The notes below the pieces were generated by a model. It worked only from the letters and a program-made list of their open reading frames with translations, made no database searches and was not told the DNA's origin. Position numbers and translations under genes: made by a program. Shown here piece after piece: positions 43,187 to 51,846 of a stretch of DNA of 64,000 nt; the stretch's first letter is position 1, and each line of letters starts with the position of its first letter. Origin of the DNA: Bacillota bacterium (lineage in GTDB: Bacteria > Bacillota > UBA4882 > UBA8346); assembly GCA_023400055.1 (NCBI GenBank), contig JAEXFN010000018.1, positions 310,001 through 374,000 on the forward strand, written 5' to 3'.

Positions 43187-44352
43187 AAAAATACCTGGGC
43201 TTGCTGGTCATTCTGGCGGGACTGATGGTCGCCGCCGCCGGCTGCTGGGATCAGATCGAGCTGGATAAGCGGGCCATCATTACGGCGGTCGGCATCGACC
43301 AGGCCGAAGAGGCCGGCAAGATCACCCTGACCTTTCAGACGATCATCCCCGGCCGCCTGTCGGGCACGCTGGGCGATAGTCCCAAGGAGTCGGCGGTCCG
43401 GGTGGTCTCCGCCAGCGGCGCGACCATCCTGGAAGCCATCCGCCATTATCAGCAGCAGACGGATGCCATCCCTTACTTCCCCCACAACCGGCTGCTGGTG
43501 ATCGGCGAAGCCCTGGCCCGGCGGGGCGTTAAGCCGATCATCGATTATTTCATCCGCAATCTAGAGAGTCAACCCCGGGCCTGGGTGCTGATCGCCAAGA
43601 CCAAGGCGGCCGACATCCTCCAGTGGCGGACCGCGGCCAACCAGATTCCCGCCAATTATATCGCGGATCTGTTGTATTGCAGCAGCCGGCAGGCGATCAC
43701 CGCCTTCGCCACCGCGGACATCCATCATTTCGTGCTGGCCCTCTCCACCCGCTCGACCTCGCCGGCCACCTCGGGCATCGAGGTGGTGACCGAAGCGCCC
43801 GGGCGTCCGCCGGAGATCCGGATCTTCGGCACCGCCGTCTTCAAACGGGACAAGCTGGCCGGTTGGCTGGGGATGCGCGAAACCAGGGGGCTATTGTGGA
43901 TCACCAGCCAGTCCATGCAAGGCATTCTGGAGAGCGACGCTGCCGAGGGCCAAAGGCGGGACCTGGTCCAACAGGTGACCCGGTCCCACAGCCAAATAAC
44001 GCCGCTGCTCACTCCGGGCGGGGTGGCGGTTCGGGTGACGGTCGAGGAAGAGGGGAACATCGGCGAGCAAGACGGCGGCCTGATGCTGACCGCCCCGGGA
44101 ATGATCCGGTCGCTGGAGCGCAGCCAATCGGCGGCGATGAAGGCGGAGATCGAAAGCTGCCTCCGCCAATGCCAGGGCTTCGGCGCCGACATCTTCGGCT
44201 TCGGCACCGCGATCGAGCGGCGCTTCCCCAAGGAATGGCGGCGGCTGGCCCCACGCTGGGACAGGGAGTTCGCGCGGCTGAAAGTCAGCGTGGACGCCCG
44301 GGCCCGGATCAGAGGCAGCGGCATCATCACCGATCCGGTCCATATCCAATAG
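43183..44352 (+). CDS. gerKC: Spore germination lipoprotein, Ger(x)C type
   Basis: C subunit of the germinant receptor, 389 aa. The signal peptide ends in a lipobox, AAAGCWDQ, with Cys22 as lipid anchor, followed by the family-typical WDQIELDKRAIITAVGID. The Ger(x)C domain continues through HNRLLVIGEALARRG and the C-terminal region. The start at 43183 overlaps the gerKA stop, so translation is coupled. Confidence 0.95.
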   Translation: MKKYLGLLVILAGLMVAAAGCWDQIELDKRAIITAVGIDQAEEAGKITLTFQTIIPGRLSGTLGDSPKESAVRVVSASGATILEAIRHYQQQTDAIPYFPHNRLLVIGEALARRGVKPIIDYFIRNLESQPRAWVLIAKTKAADILQWRTAANQIPANYIADLLYCSSRQAITAFATADIHHFVLALSTRSTSPATSGIEVVTEAPGRPPEIRIFGTAVFKRDKLAGWLGMRETRGLLWITSQSMQGILESDAAEGQRRDLVQQVTRSHSQITPLLTPGGVAVRVTVEEEGNIGEQDGGLMLTAPGMIRSLERSQSAAMKAEIESCLRQCQGFGADIFGFGTAIERRFPKEWRRLAPRWDREFARLKVSVDARARIRGSGIITDPVHIQ

Positions 44353-44371
44353 CATAGAGAGGAACTTGGCT

Positions 44372-45460
44372 TTGTTTCAGAATAAAGAGCGCATCTCCGG
44401 CAATCAGGCGCTGATGCTGATTCTGGCCGGCGGCATCGGCAATATTTTCGTGGTTCTGGCGGTTCCGGCCATCAAAGACGCCGGCCGCGACGGCTGGCTG
44501 GCGGTGCTCGTCGCCTATGTTCTGGCGACCGTGGTCGGGCTGGCCGTGCTCGATCTGGGCCGGCGTTTTCCGGCCCAGACCTTCATCCAGTACCTGCCGG
44601 CCATTCTGGGCAAGATCCCGGGCAAACTGGCGGGGTTGATCTACATCCTGAGCTGGTGGCTGATGACTCCCTTGATCATCCGCGAGATCGTGGAGCTGAT
44701 CCGGCTGTTTCTGCCGTTCACACCGCCCATCGTCATCGTCCTGCTTATGGCCATGCTGGCGATTTACGCCATGCGCAAGGGATTCGAGGTCTATGCCCGA
44801 ACGGCCGAACTCTTCGTGCTGATCATGATCCTGCTGATCATCCTGATCCTGGGCCTGAATTTCTCGAATTTCGCCTGGCGGGAACTGACGCCGGTGCTGG
44901 CCAACGGCTTCGGGCCGGTGCTGAAGAGCCTGTGGATCCAGGTTCCCTACGCGCTGGAGACCATCCTGTTCATGGCGCTGTGGCTGCCCTGCCTGAACCG
45001 GCGCCAGGAAGGCCGCCGCGCGGTGCTGCTGGGCATGCCGGCCGCCGGAATCTTCCTGGCGGTTTTCGTGGCGGCCAATATCGCCTTCAGCGGGATCGCC
45101 CTGACCTCCCGGATGATCTTCCCGGTCTTCTATATGTCGCGCTACATCTTCATTGGCAATTTCCTGATGGGCATGGAAGCGGTCTTCATGGTGCTCTGGC
45201 TGATCTCGAGCTACCTGGAGATCCTGGTCTTCTGCTATCCGGCAGTGGTCGGGCTGGCCCAATGGCTCAATTTGCAGGACTACCGACCGCTAATCCTGCC
45301 GATGATGGTGATCACGGTGACGCTCACCATCGTCCCGGCCAATGTCATCGAAGTGATCCGGCTCGACACCCTGAAAAACCCGCTGATCATCCTGCCGCTG
45401 GGCCTGCTCGTCCTGCTCACCTGGCTCGTGGCGGCCATCCGCCGGTTGCGGCCAGCGTGA
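44372..45460 (+). CDS. gerKB: Spore germination protein, GerKB type (APC-fold permease)
   Basis: B subunit, 362 aa, with ten membrane segments of the amino-acid/polyamine/organocation fold (ISGNQALMLILAGGIGNI at the first). The TTG at 44372 is preferred because GAGAGG lies 9 nt before it; the TTG at 44366 is only 3 nt away. The gene order A-C-B matches gerK-like operons. The germinant is not predictable. Confidence 0.94.
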   Translation: MFQNKERISGNQALMLILAGGIGNIFVVLAVPAIKDAGRDGWLAVLVAYVLATVVGLAVLDLGRRFPAQTFIQYLPAILGKIPGKLAGLIYILSWWLMTPLIIREIVELIRLFLPFTPPIVIVLLMAMLAIYAMRKGFEVYARTAELFVLIMILLIILILGLNFSNFAWRELTPVLANGFGPVLKSLWIQVPYALETILFMALWLPCLNRRQEGRRAVLLGMPAAGIFLAVFVAANIAFSGIALTSRMIFPVFYMSRYIFIGNFLMGMEAVFMVLWLISSYLEILVFCYPAVVGLAQWLNLQDYRPLILPMMVITVTLTIVPANVIEVIRLDTLKNPLIILPLGLLVLLTWLVAAIRRLRPA

Positions 45461-45556
45461 GCAAGAATCCTCCTCTTCATTCATTTTCTCAATTTTGATT
45501 ATTATTTTCAAAATTTCATTATTTTTATAGGTAAATTAATTTTTCTATCCAGTAAT

Positions 45557-45800
45557 TTCAATTTTCAGTTCCGATAATTCGATCTCCGGGAATGGAATTC
45601 TATTTTGACGAACCGGAATTGCAATTATCGGAACCGCTATTGCAATTGGCCGGGCCGGAAATGCGATTCGCATGATCGCTTTTGCAATTAGCGGGGCGGT
45701 ATTTGCAATAAGCCGGCCCGCTATTTCAATTATCAGGCCGTCCAATTGAATTTTCCGGGTTGTAATTTGATTTTGGCAGCCTGAAAATCAATTTTGGATG
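45557..45800. repeat. 21-nt periodic tandem array V (about 12 units)
   Basis: Units start at 45557 and every 21 nt to 45788. The conserved start of each unit is T(T/G)CAATT or close, followed by a GC-rich middle such as CGGAACCG or CCGGGCCGG. The leftward frame is open (heptapeptides rich in Ile, Ala and Pro), but there is no ribosome site. No gene is supported in 45461-45974. Confidence 0.88.
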
Positions 45801-45974
45801 AATTCATTGATAATTTCCGGGTTCATTCTTTCATTTTGCGGCCGATCAAGATCATTCGGGAGTCCGGCCGCCGCATTGGCGGACGCCGCCGGGAGGATTC
45901 CCGCCGGTGCGGGGCGAATCGATCCTTATCAGCAACCAATTTACCGTTTGAAAGATAACGGGAGGGGGCGCAGC

Positions 45975-46427
45975 ATGAAGGAGCCCAATCCATCGGGCGC
46001 CGGGCGCGGGGCCGCTCCGGAGGTCCTCCGTTTGCGCGGCCACCATCTCTTATGCCTGCAGGGTTTTCAGGGGTATGGCTACAGCCCGGATTTCGTCGCC
46101 AACCTGGCCGGGATCGTCGCCCGGCTCGCCGCCGAGCCCCGGACCGCCGTGGAGCTGGTGGCCGGGAATGACGCGATCTGCGCCCGCTGCCCGCACGCCG
46201 GCGCGGCCGGCTGCCAAAAGGACCGGGACGCAGCGGCCGCGATCCGGGCGATGGATGCCGCGGTTTTGGCGAAGCTGGGTCGGCCGGCCGGGCACCGTGA
46301 GAACGCCAAGTCCCTCTGGGAACGGGTCAACCGGGCGTTGCGGAGCCGTGCCGACGCCCAAGCCATCTGCGGCGACTGCCGCTGGCGGGAACAATGCCTG
46401 TGGTATCAGCGGCTGGCGGCGGAATGA
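45975..46427 (+). CDS. DUF1284 domain protein
   Basis: 150-residue protein, possible iron-sulfur protein. The ATG at 45975 is behind GGGAGGGGG. The family motif LRGHHLLCLQGFQGYGYSP opens the domain, followed by the Cys pairs CARCPH...GCQKD and CGDCRWREQCLW. The pattern of Cys residues and His in RGHHLLC suggests metal or cluster binding. The function is unknown. Confidence 0.88.
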   Translation: MKEPNPSGAGRGAAPEVLRLRGHHLLCLQGFQGYGYSPDFVANLAGIVARLAAEPRTAVELVAGNDAICARCPHAGAAGCQKDRDAAAAIRAMDAAVLAKLGRPAGHRENAKSLWERVNRALRSRADAQAICGDCRWREQCLWYQRLAAE

Positions 46428-46477
46428 TTCGCGGCTGGCCGGGCCGCGGCCCGCCTTGCAGCGGCGCTTTGCCGGCG

Positions 46478-47143
46478 CTACCCGATTTTGATCGCCACCG
46501 TCAGCCCGTCGCCGATCGGCAGCAAGGTGCTTTGCAGCTCGGGGCAGTCGGCCACCCGCTGGTTGAACTCTTGCAGCGCGGCTTTTGAATTTTCCCACTC
46601 GAGCCGTTCCGATGCCGGGAATTCGGCCAAATTCAGATCGATGAACGGCAACAGCGGGTCTTCGGCCAACAGCAGCCCGCCCGGTCGGAGCAGCTTGACC
46701 AGCGCCTCCAACAGCTCCGGGTAGAGCCTTTTGTCGCCCACGTCCTGAAAAATGAGATCGAAGCTTCCCGTCAAACCGGGGACGATCTCCCGGGCGTCCC
46801 CGATCTTCACTTCGATCAGCCCGGCGACGCCGGCCGCTTCGAAATTCTTGACCGCTTGCCGGGCCGAGCCGGGATCGTATTCGATGGTGGTGATCCGGCC
46901 GCCGTACTCCTGCGCCGCCCGGGCGATGGCCACCGTCGAATAGCCGATGCTGGTCCCGATCTCCAGCACCCTGGCGGGCCGGGCCAGCCGGATCAGCAAC
47001 TGCATCATCCGCGAGACATCGCTGTCCACCGGCATCCCGAAATCCCGCCCTGCTGAGGCGGAGATAAAATCATTCCGGGCCGTCTCGTCCCGCTGATAAA
47101 GCGCTTCAATGTACGGAGCCGCTTTCTCGAAATTAATTTTCAC
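46478..47143 (-). CDS. O-methyltransferase (YrrM/caffeoyl-CoA type)
   Basis: 221-residue SAM-dependent methyltransferase of methyltransferase family 3. The GTG start at 47143 lies 6 nt after AAAGGAAGGG and gives M-K-I-N-F-E. Motif I ARVLEIGTSIGYST, the acidic end of strand 2 (ITTIEYDP) and FDLIFQDVGDKRLYPE, supplying the metal-binding Asp, are present. LLRPGGLLLAEDPL follows. Family members methylate catechols or tRNA (TrmR-like); YrrM itself modifies tRNA. The substrate here is not established. Confidence 0.9.
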   Translation of the reverse strand: MKINFEKAAPYIEALYQRDETARNDFISASAGRDFGMPVDSDVSRMMQLLIRLARPARVLEIGTSIGYSTVAIARAAQEYGGRITTIEYDPGSARQAVKNFEAAGVAGLIEVKIGDAREIVPGLTGSFDLIFQDVGDKRLYPELLEALVKLLRPGGLLLAEDPLLPFIDLNLAEFPASERLEWENSKAALQEFNQRVADCPELQSTLLPIGDGLTVAIKIG

Positions 47144-47234
47144 GTTTTTCCCTTCCTTTCCCTCGCTATCCCAGCGCCTTTTGAATGGACCCGTTCCCGC
47201 CGGACCGTTTCGGTTGGGGCGAAACCCCGGTCGG

Positions 47235-47402
47235 TCAACGGCGGATGATGATCCGGCAGAGCCAATCGTTGAGCGACTTACGAAAACCGCTGAGCTGGCA
47301 GTATGGTTTTCCGTTATGCCGGGCGCGACATGCTTTACAGTTGCCGTGAAGCTCGCACCGGACATTGGGACAGGCGCACCGGAATCCCGCCGTCTTCTCC
47401 AT
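47235..47402 (-). CDS. Small Cys-rich putative metal-binding protein
   Basis: 55-residue peptide missed by length filters. The ATG at 47402 follows AAAGGGG by about 7 nt. Its core is C-A-C-P-N-V-R-C-E-L-H-G-N-C-K-A-C-R-A-R-H then PYC: seven Cys (counting the final C in WLC separately eight) and two His in a compact knuckle. This C-x-C-x4-C-x5-C-x2-C layout recurs in small uncharacterised clostridial proteins. Probable zinc or iron-sulfur binding; the role is unknown. It lies about 90 bp upstream of the O-methyltransferase gene. Confidence 0.75.
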   Translation of the reverse strand: MEKTAGFRCACPNVRCELHGNCKACRARHNGKPYCQLSGFRKSLNDWLCRIIIRR

Positions 47403-47594
47403 TGATATTCCCCTTTCCGCTTGAGCAATGCATTTTCATGATAAAGGATAGTTTTAAAAATTTTTTAAAGCCGCTATAAAAGCTTTATAAAAGCGCGGCC
47501 GACTCGACCATTGCGGCGTCATTGCCGCAGGTGCGGACCGCGCTTCGAAGCGGCCCGGCCGGCTTGCACCGCAGCCGCCGGGCGCGGCCATTGA
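47403..47594. other. Intergenic region without a supportable gene
   Basis: GC-rich spacer between the divergent Cys-rich peptide and the EamA gene. The AT-rich part near 47450-47480 is probably the leftward promoter region. Confidence 0.4.
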
Positions 47595-47623
47595 TTGCCC
47601 CGCTGGATTCTTTATGTTACAAT
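47595..47623 (+). promoter_or_regulatory. Sigma-A promoter of the EamA transporter gene
   Basis: TTGCCC, 17-nt spacer, TACAAT. The leader contains a short hairpin CCGGTTGGGAAACCGG (near 47650-47665). Confidence 0.55.
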
Positions 47624-47727
47624 CAATGGGAATATCGGCCGGCTTTCCGGTTGGGAAACCGGCAAACCCAAAGTCCGCTTGGCTGATGATCCGTCCGCCT
47701 GAAAATATTGCAAAGGAACGCCATGAC

Positions 47728-48651
47728 ATGAAGAAGCAAGAACTCCGCGCCAATCTGCTGCTGTTGTCCGCCGCCGCCATCTGGGGGCTGGCCTTCGTGG
47801 CCCAGCGGGTCGGCGCCCAATACCTGGGCTCGTTCAGTTTCAACGGCATCCGCTTTGCCCTGGGCAGCCTTTCGCTGCTGCCCCTGCTCTATTTCATGAA
47901 AGGGAAAGCCGGTGGCGGGACGACCGGCGCCAAACCGGCCAGGGTCCTGCCGGCGGGACTGATCGCCGGGTGCGTGCTTTTTTCCGGCGCCTCGCTGCAA
48001 CAGATCGGCCTGGTCCATACCACGGCCGGCAAAGCCGCCTTCATCACCGGCCTCTACATCGTGCTCGTGCCGGTGCTGGGAATCTTCCTCAAACAGCGGC
48101 TGCATGCCAGCGCCTGGCTGGGGGTGGCCGTGGCCACCGTCGGGCTCTACTTTCTCAGCGTCACGGCCGATTTCACCATCGTCGGCAGCGATCTGGTGGT
48201 GCTGGCCGGAGCTTTCTTTTGGTCGCTACATATCCTGGTGATCGATCATTTTTCCAGACGGGTGGATGTCCTCAAGCTGTGCCTGATCCAGTTTCTGACC
48301 TGTGCGGCGTTGAGCCTGGCGGCGGCGTTGCTCTTGGAGCGGATTACGCTGCGCGGTGTGGAACAGGCGCTCATCCCGCTGCTGTACGGCGGCATCGGCT
48401 CGGTGGGCGTCGCCTATACCCTGCAAGTCCTCGGTCAGAAGCATGCCAAGCCCTCCCACGCTGCGCTCGTCCTCAGCATGGAAGCGGTCTTCGCCAGCCT
48501 CGGCGGCTGGCTGATTCTCCACGAAAACCTGGGCTTGCGGGGCTACCTCGGCTGCCTGCTGATGCTGGCCGGAATGCTCCTGTCCCAGCTGCCGGAGTTG
48601 CGTAGTCCCGGCCCGTCCCCCGGATTGGTCGAGGAAAAGGCCGAGGCCTGA
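47728..48651 (+). CDS. EamA/DMT-family exporter
   Basis: Ten-helix drug/metabolite transporter, 307 aa, with two EamA repeats. The first helix (LLLLSAAAIWGLAFVAQRVG) has the family-typical W-G-x-x-F motif; the second repeat begins at about LVVLAGAFFWSLHILVID and the end has SMEAVFASLGGWLILHENL. The start is the ATG after AAAGGA. Family members export amino acids and metabolites; the substrate is unknown. Confidence 0.92.
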   Translation: MKKQELRANLLLLSAAAIWGLAFVAQRVGAQYLGSFSFNGIRFALGSLSLLPLLYFMKGKAGGGTTGAKPARVLPAGLIAGCVLFSGASLQQIGLVHTTAGKAAFITGLYIVLVPVLGIFLKQRLHASAWLGVAVATVGLYFLSVTADFTIVGSDLVVLAGAFFWSLHILVIDHFSRRVDVLKLCLIQFLTCAALSLAAALLLERITLRGVEQALIPLLYGGIGSVGVAYTLQVLGQKHAKPSHAALVLSMEAVFASLGGWLILHENLGLRGYLGCLLMLAGMLLSQLPELRSPGPSPGLVEEKAEA

Positions 48652-48665
48652 ACCGCCAATAACGC

Positions 48666-48704
48666 AAACCCGTCGCGGCCTTTCACGGCAGCGGCGGGTT
48701 TTTT
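48666..48704 (+). terminator. Intrinsic terminator after the EamA gene
   Basis: AACCCGTCGC pairs with GCGGCGGGTT (one mismatch) and is followed by six T residues. Confidence 0.85.
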
Positions 48705-48792
48705 CAGGCAACCGGCTTTTATTTATTTTTCATTGAATACGCTAATACGCTTCCGTCGGCAGAAAACTATGGGTGAAGCCGCAGCCGAACTC

Positions 48793-49881
48793 CTAGCGGA
48801 CCGAAGCCCAGATTTGGCTGGCCGTTTCCACCGGACGGTTTTCGCGACGGGACTCCTCCATCATCAGGGCCAGGTACTGATCCTGAGCGGCCTCGGCCAG
48901 ACTGTAAAAAGCGGTGCCGTCGCCGACGTATCGGTCCATCTTGACCAGGCAGGTCGCCAGGGCGATCTCGTCATCCGCCAGCCGCGCCGGAGCGAACGGG
49001 TTGGTGTACCACCATTCGGCTTCGCCGCGGACTCCTTTGAGATGGAAGCCCTCCATGTTTTCATAGGCTCCGGTTTGCTCCCTGGTCAGGTCGAAGGCAA
49101 AGGGCGTCCGGTAATCGCGCAGATACTTCACGGCATCATTGTTGATCTCCCCGCGCACGCCGCGGATCAGGATCCTTTGGGAGCGCGCCCAGGAACGGTG
49201 CTGATTCTGCTCGAAATCGAACAAGCCTGATTTGGTTCCGAAATTGATGATCGCCAAAGCATGGTCATTCATGACGATCCGCTCCTGCGCGGACGGACCG
49301 TTGCGGCCCGGGCCCTCCACGGCGGGATGCTCGAAGCCGAAGGCGTTGATGACCGCGTTTTCAAACCTGATTCCCAACGCTTTGCGGATCAGGCTGATCC
49401 CGTGAAAACTGTGGTTGATAGAGACATGGGCATAATGGATCTCGCCCAGCCGGCCCGACTCGACCAGCGCCAGCCGCGCCTGGTGCATCGGGTGCAAATG
49501 GTATTGCTCGGCAACCTGCACCTTGGCATCGGGCCGGAGCGAACCGTACAGTTCGATCAGCTCCCGGAGATCGTCGGCCGGCGGGGTCTCCGCCAGCACC
49601 GCAACGTCCTGATCGGTCAGATCCTTGATGAACTTGGCCCCGGCCTCCCTGGCGACGGCGGTCACCACAAAGCGGGGCCGGGTCGCTTCCAGCAACGCGG
49701 CGGCGGACGGGAAGACCCGGACGCCCCATTTGGCTTCCAACTCGGCCTTTCTGATTTCGCGGCGGCTGACCACCCCGCAGACCGCAAAGCGCTCGGGCAG
49801 CAATCGGGCGACTTGCAGAAAACATTCCGCCCGCCAGCCGCTGCCGACAATTCCAAAGACGATCTTCTGTTGTGGTTCCAT
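48793..49881 (-). CDS. Gfo/Idh/MocA-family oxidoreductase
   Basis: NAD(P)-dependent dehydrogenase, 362 aa. The Rossmann domain starts with FGIVGSGWRAECFL, followed by VVTAVAREAGAKFIK and LAETPPADDL (in place of the usual EKP). The C-terminal half fits GFO_IDH_MocA_C. Sugar or inositol derivatives are typical substrates. It is a single-gene unit with its own promoter; no sugar transporter is adjacent. Confidence 0.9.
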   Translation of the reverse strand: MEPQQKIVFGIVGSGWRAECFLQVARLLPERFAVCGVVSRREIRKAELEAKWGVRVFPSAAALLEATRPRFVVTAVAREAGAKFIKDLTDQDVAVLAETPPADDLRELIELYGSLRPDAKVQVAEQYHLHPMHQARLALVESGRLGEIHYAHVSINHSFHGISLIRKALGIRFENAVINAFGFEHPAVEGPGRNGPSAQERIVMNDHALAIINFGTKSGLFDFEQNQHRSWARSQRILIRGVRGEINNDAVKYLRDYRTPFAFDLTREQTGAYENMEGFHLKGVRGEAEWWYTNPFAPARLADDEIALATCLVKMDRYVGDGTAFYSLAEAAQDQYLALMMEESRRENRPVETASQIWASVR

Positions 49882-49920
49882 TAAAACTCCTTCGAATCAA
49901 TTTGGCATCGTTGTTGCTTG

Positions 49921-49949
49921 ACTATATAAGGTATTAAAACTTATTGCAA
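49921..49949 (-). promoter_or_regulatory. Sigma-A promoter of the oxidoreductase gene
   Basis: Leftward TTGCAA (49949-49944), 17-nt spacer and TATAGT (49926-49921); GAAGGAG precedes the ATG. Confidence 0.6.
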
Positions 49950-49985
49950 CATAGATAATTTCCTTGAGACTCTTCGTTAACTTAG

Positions 49986-50708
49986 TTATTTTCCCAAAAA
50001 CCGCTCAACATGCGGGATTACCAGATCGCTCCTGGATAACGTCCCGCCGTGGTCGGCATGGGGAATGGTCACGAACTCTATCCTTTCCGACAATTTTGAA
50101 CTGTCGCGGACTGCCCCGTAAATCTCATCATTGGCGCCATCCATCATCAGGCAAGGCACCGTGATATTCCGCAATCGATCGGTGTTGTCGGTCCGGTTTT
50201 CAGTAACCGCCGCCAATAAGGCTGCTTTGTCGTTGGCCAGGAAGCGCTGTTTATGAGGCTCCGACATGGGGCTTTGCGGAACCCATTGATCGAGAGTCCG
50301 CACCGCTTCCCCCAACTCGCCGAGGTCCGTCGCATAGGGGTGGATCGCATTCAGGATGAAGGAGTTGCAACGTTCACTAAACCATTTCAACAGTCCAAAC
50401 CCGATCCACCCGCCCATCGAGTAGCCCAGGTAATGACATTTTTCGACCGCTTGCTCATCGAGCACTTTTACGATATCCAGCGCTCTCAGATATAGCGAGT
50501 ATTGATCCGGCTGATACAGCTTGTCGCTAGCGCCATGTCCGCGCGCGTCGATCAGGATCAAGCAGAATTTCTCTTTTAAAGCGGCGACATAGCCATATTC
50601 GTACCAGTCTTCGATACTGCCGAAAAATCCATGCTGCAGAACGAGCGGGTCCCCCGCCCCTTCGACTTCGTAATGGATCTTCACCCCGTTATTCGCGACA
50701 AATGCCAA
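49986..50708 (-). CDS. Alpha/beta hydrolase
   Basis: 240-residue hydrolase. The TTG at 50708 is chosen because GGAGGG lies 6 nt upstream; it gives MAFVANNGVKIHYEVEG. The oxyanion region HGFFGS, nucleophile elbow GYSMGG, acid Asp in MMDGAND and catalytic His in HADHGG are all present. Ester or C-C bond hydrolysis is possible; the substrate is unknown. Confidence 0.9.
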   Translation of the reverse strand: MAFVANNGVKIHYEVEGAGDPLVLQHGFFGSIEDWYEYGYVAALKEKFCLILIDARGHGASDKLYQPDQYSLYLRALDIVKVLDEQAVEKCHYLGYSMGGWIGFGLLKWFSERCNSFILNAIHPYATDLGELGEAVRTLDQWVPQSPMSEPHKQRFLANDKAALLAAVTENRTDNTDRLRNITVPCLMMDGANDEIYGAVRDSSKLSERIEFVTIPHADHGGTLSRSDLVIPHVERFLGK

Positions 50709-50900
50709 TGTTTTCCCTCCTACCATCCTGACGGACCGGCGAACCGTAATAATTCAATCCGATAATATTTCTATTATATCAAACATACGGTTCCTATCAA
50801 GAGCGGCTCCCATGGAATTCATTGAACGAAAGGGCCCGGATCGGATTTGGGATACCCGTCTCCCGCAGTACTCGCTCGCCAGAGCAGCGCTATGCCAAAA

Positions 50901-50933
50901 AACCGGGCAGCTCAAGTCGTGAGCTGCCCGGTT
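50901..50933 (-). terminator. Intrinsic terminator of the DUF134-NifX operon
   Basis: Perfect 14-bp stem AACCGGGCAGCTCA / TGAGCTGCCCGGTT with a 5-nt loop. On the minus strand it is followed by a T-run. Confidence 0.9.
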
Positions 50934-50941
50934 CGTTTCGT

Positions 50942-51313
50942 TTAATGACAATCGTGCCCGGCGCAAGCTTGAGCGGAGGAAAACTCCTGGAGCTTTCCTT
51001 GTTGATATTGATCGAGCAGATCGCTCACCAGCGTCGCGGTTCCCTGATCCCGGTACACCTTGATGCCTTTCGAACGCAACAGGTCCGCGGCCCCCTGTCC
51101 CATCCCGTGGCAAAGCACGACCTCCACCCCTTTGCCGTCCAAGGCGGCGACCGGATTGCAATGGCCGTGATCATGATGCATGTTTTGATTGTTTACCACC
51201 TCGACGGCCTGGGTATCGGGATCGACAACCGTAAAAAACGGCGCGCTTCCAAAATGTTCACAGACGGCTTCCCGCAGTCCTTTCTCCCCCATGGTCGGAA
51301 TAGCAATTTTCAC
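50942..51313 (-). CDS. NifX/NifB-associated (dinitrogenase iron-molybdenum cofactor) protein
   Basis: 123 aa. The NifB/NifX-like fold begins MKIAIPTMGEKGLREAV-CEHFGSAPFF and carries MHHDHGHCNP and VVLCHGMGQGA. Many relatives outside nitrogen fixation bind iron-sulfur clusters; no nif genes are seen here. The C-terminal tail has further Cys and His (ACAGHDCH), perhaps another metal site. Its ATG overlaps the DUF134 stop, so the two genes are coupled. Confidence 0.9.
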   Translation of the reverse strand: MKIAIPTMGEKGLREAVCEHFGSAPFFTVVDPDTQAVEVVNNQNMHHDHGHCNPVAALDGKGVEVVLCHGMGQGAADLLRSKGIKVYRDQGTATLVSDLLDQYQQGKLQEFSSAQACAGHDCH

Positions 51314-51624
51314 TTCGACTCCTCCTCGTTTTTTTCTCCCTTCGGAGATTCATCGCCAACCCAGATTACCGCGGAATGAATGAGCCCATCGATGAGTTTG
51401 TAGCGGGCGCGCGCCAGCAGCCGCTGGATCGTGCCCCGGGAAACGCCCATGCGCTCGCCGGCCGCCGTCTGGTCCAGCCCTTCGTGGTCGCAAAGCCGGA
51501 GCGCTTCAAACTCATCCGCAGCGATGGCAACCTGCGGCAATTGTTTACAAGGCAGCGCCACCGGTTTATATACGATCTCGTGCTCAAATTGGCGGCAACA
51601 ACGTCGCTTTTTACAACGCGGCAC
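51310..51624 (-). CDS. DUF134 (UPF0251) DNA-binding protein
   Basis: 104-residue protein. The GTG at 51624 follows AAAGAGGTGA and gives MPRCKKRRCC, the expected family N-terminus; the frame further upstream has no ribosome site. A sigma-70-region-4-like HTH (LDQTAAGERMGVSRGTIQRLLARARYKL) is present. N-terminal cysteines (RCKKRRCC) may bind metal. DUF134 is often paired with NifX-like proteins, as here. Confidence 0.9.
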   Translation of the reverse strand: MPRCKKRRCCRQFEHEIVYKPVALPCKQLPQVAIAADEFEALRLCDHEGLDQTAAGERMGVSRGTIQRLLARARYKLIDGLIHSAVIWVGDESPKGEKNEEESK

Positions 51625-51788
51625 CGGGTTCACCTCTTTGATAGTTTTGTGCATATGCACAAATATAATTTATCCTTTTTACTCCAGCTTGTCAATGAAA
51701 TCTTTTGCCATTGGACCTTGAACGGACCTCGGATAATCAACCCGGCGGCGCGGCGCGACGCAGCCGCTGACCGCGCCTCCATAGCCAA

Positions 51789-51812
51789 AGCGGCTGCCCT
51801 TTGGCAGCCGCT
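51789..51812 (-). terminator. Putative terminator of the riboswitch-controlled operon
   Basis: AGCGGCTGCC pairs perfectly with GGCAGCCGCT around a 4-nt loop, about 35 nt after the stop of the cobalamin-binding protein. The following T-tract is short. Confidence 0.55.
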
Positions 51813-51846
51813 CGGTATAAGATAAACCCCGTCTCTTTAAATTTTC

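Noticed and set aside
50754..51161. 135-codon leftward frame
   Set aside because: Overlaps the NifX-like gene and the strong terminator at 50901; no domain and no ribosome site.
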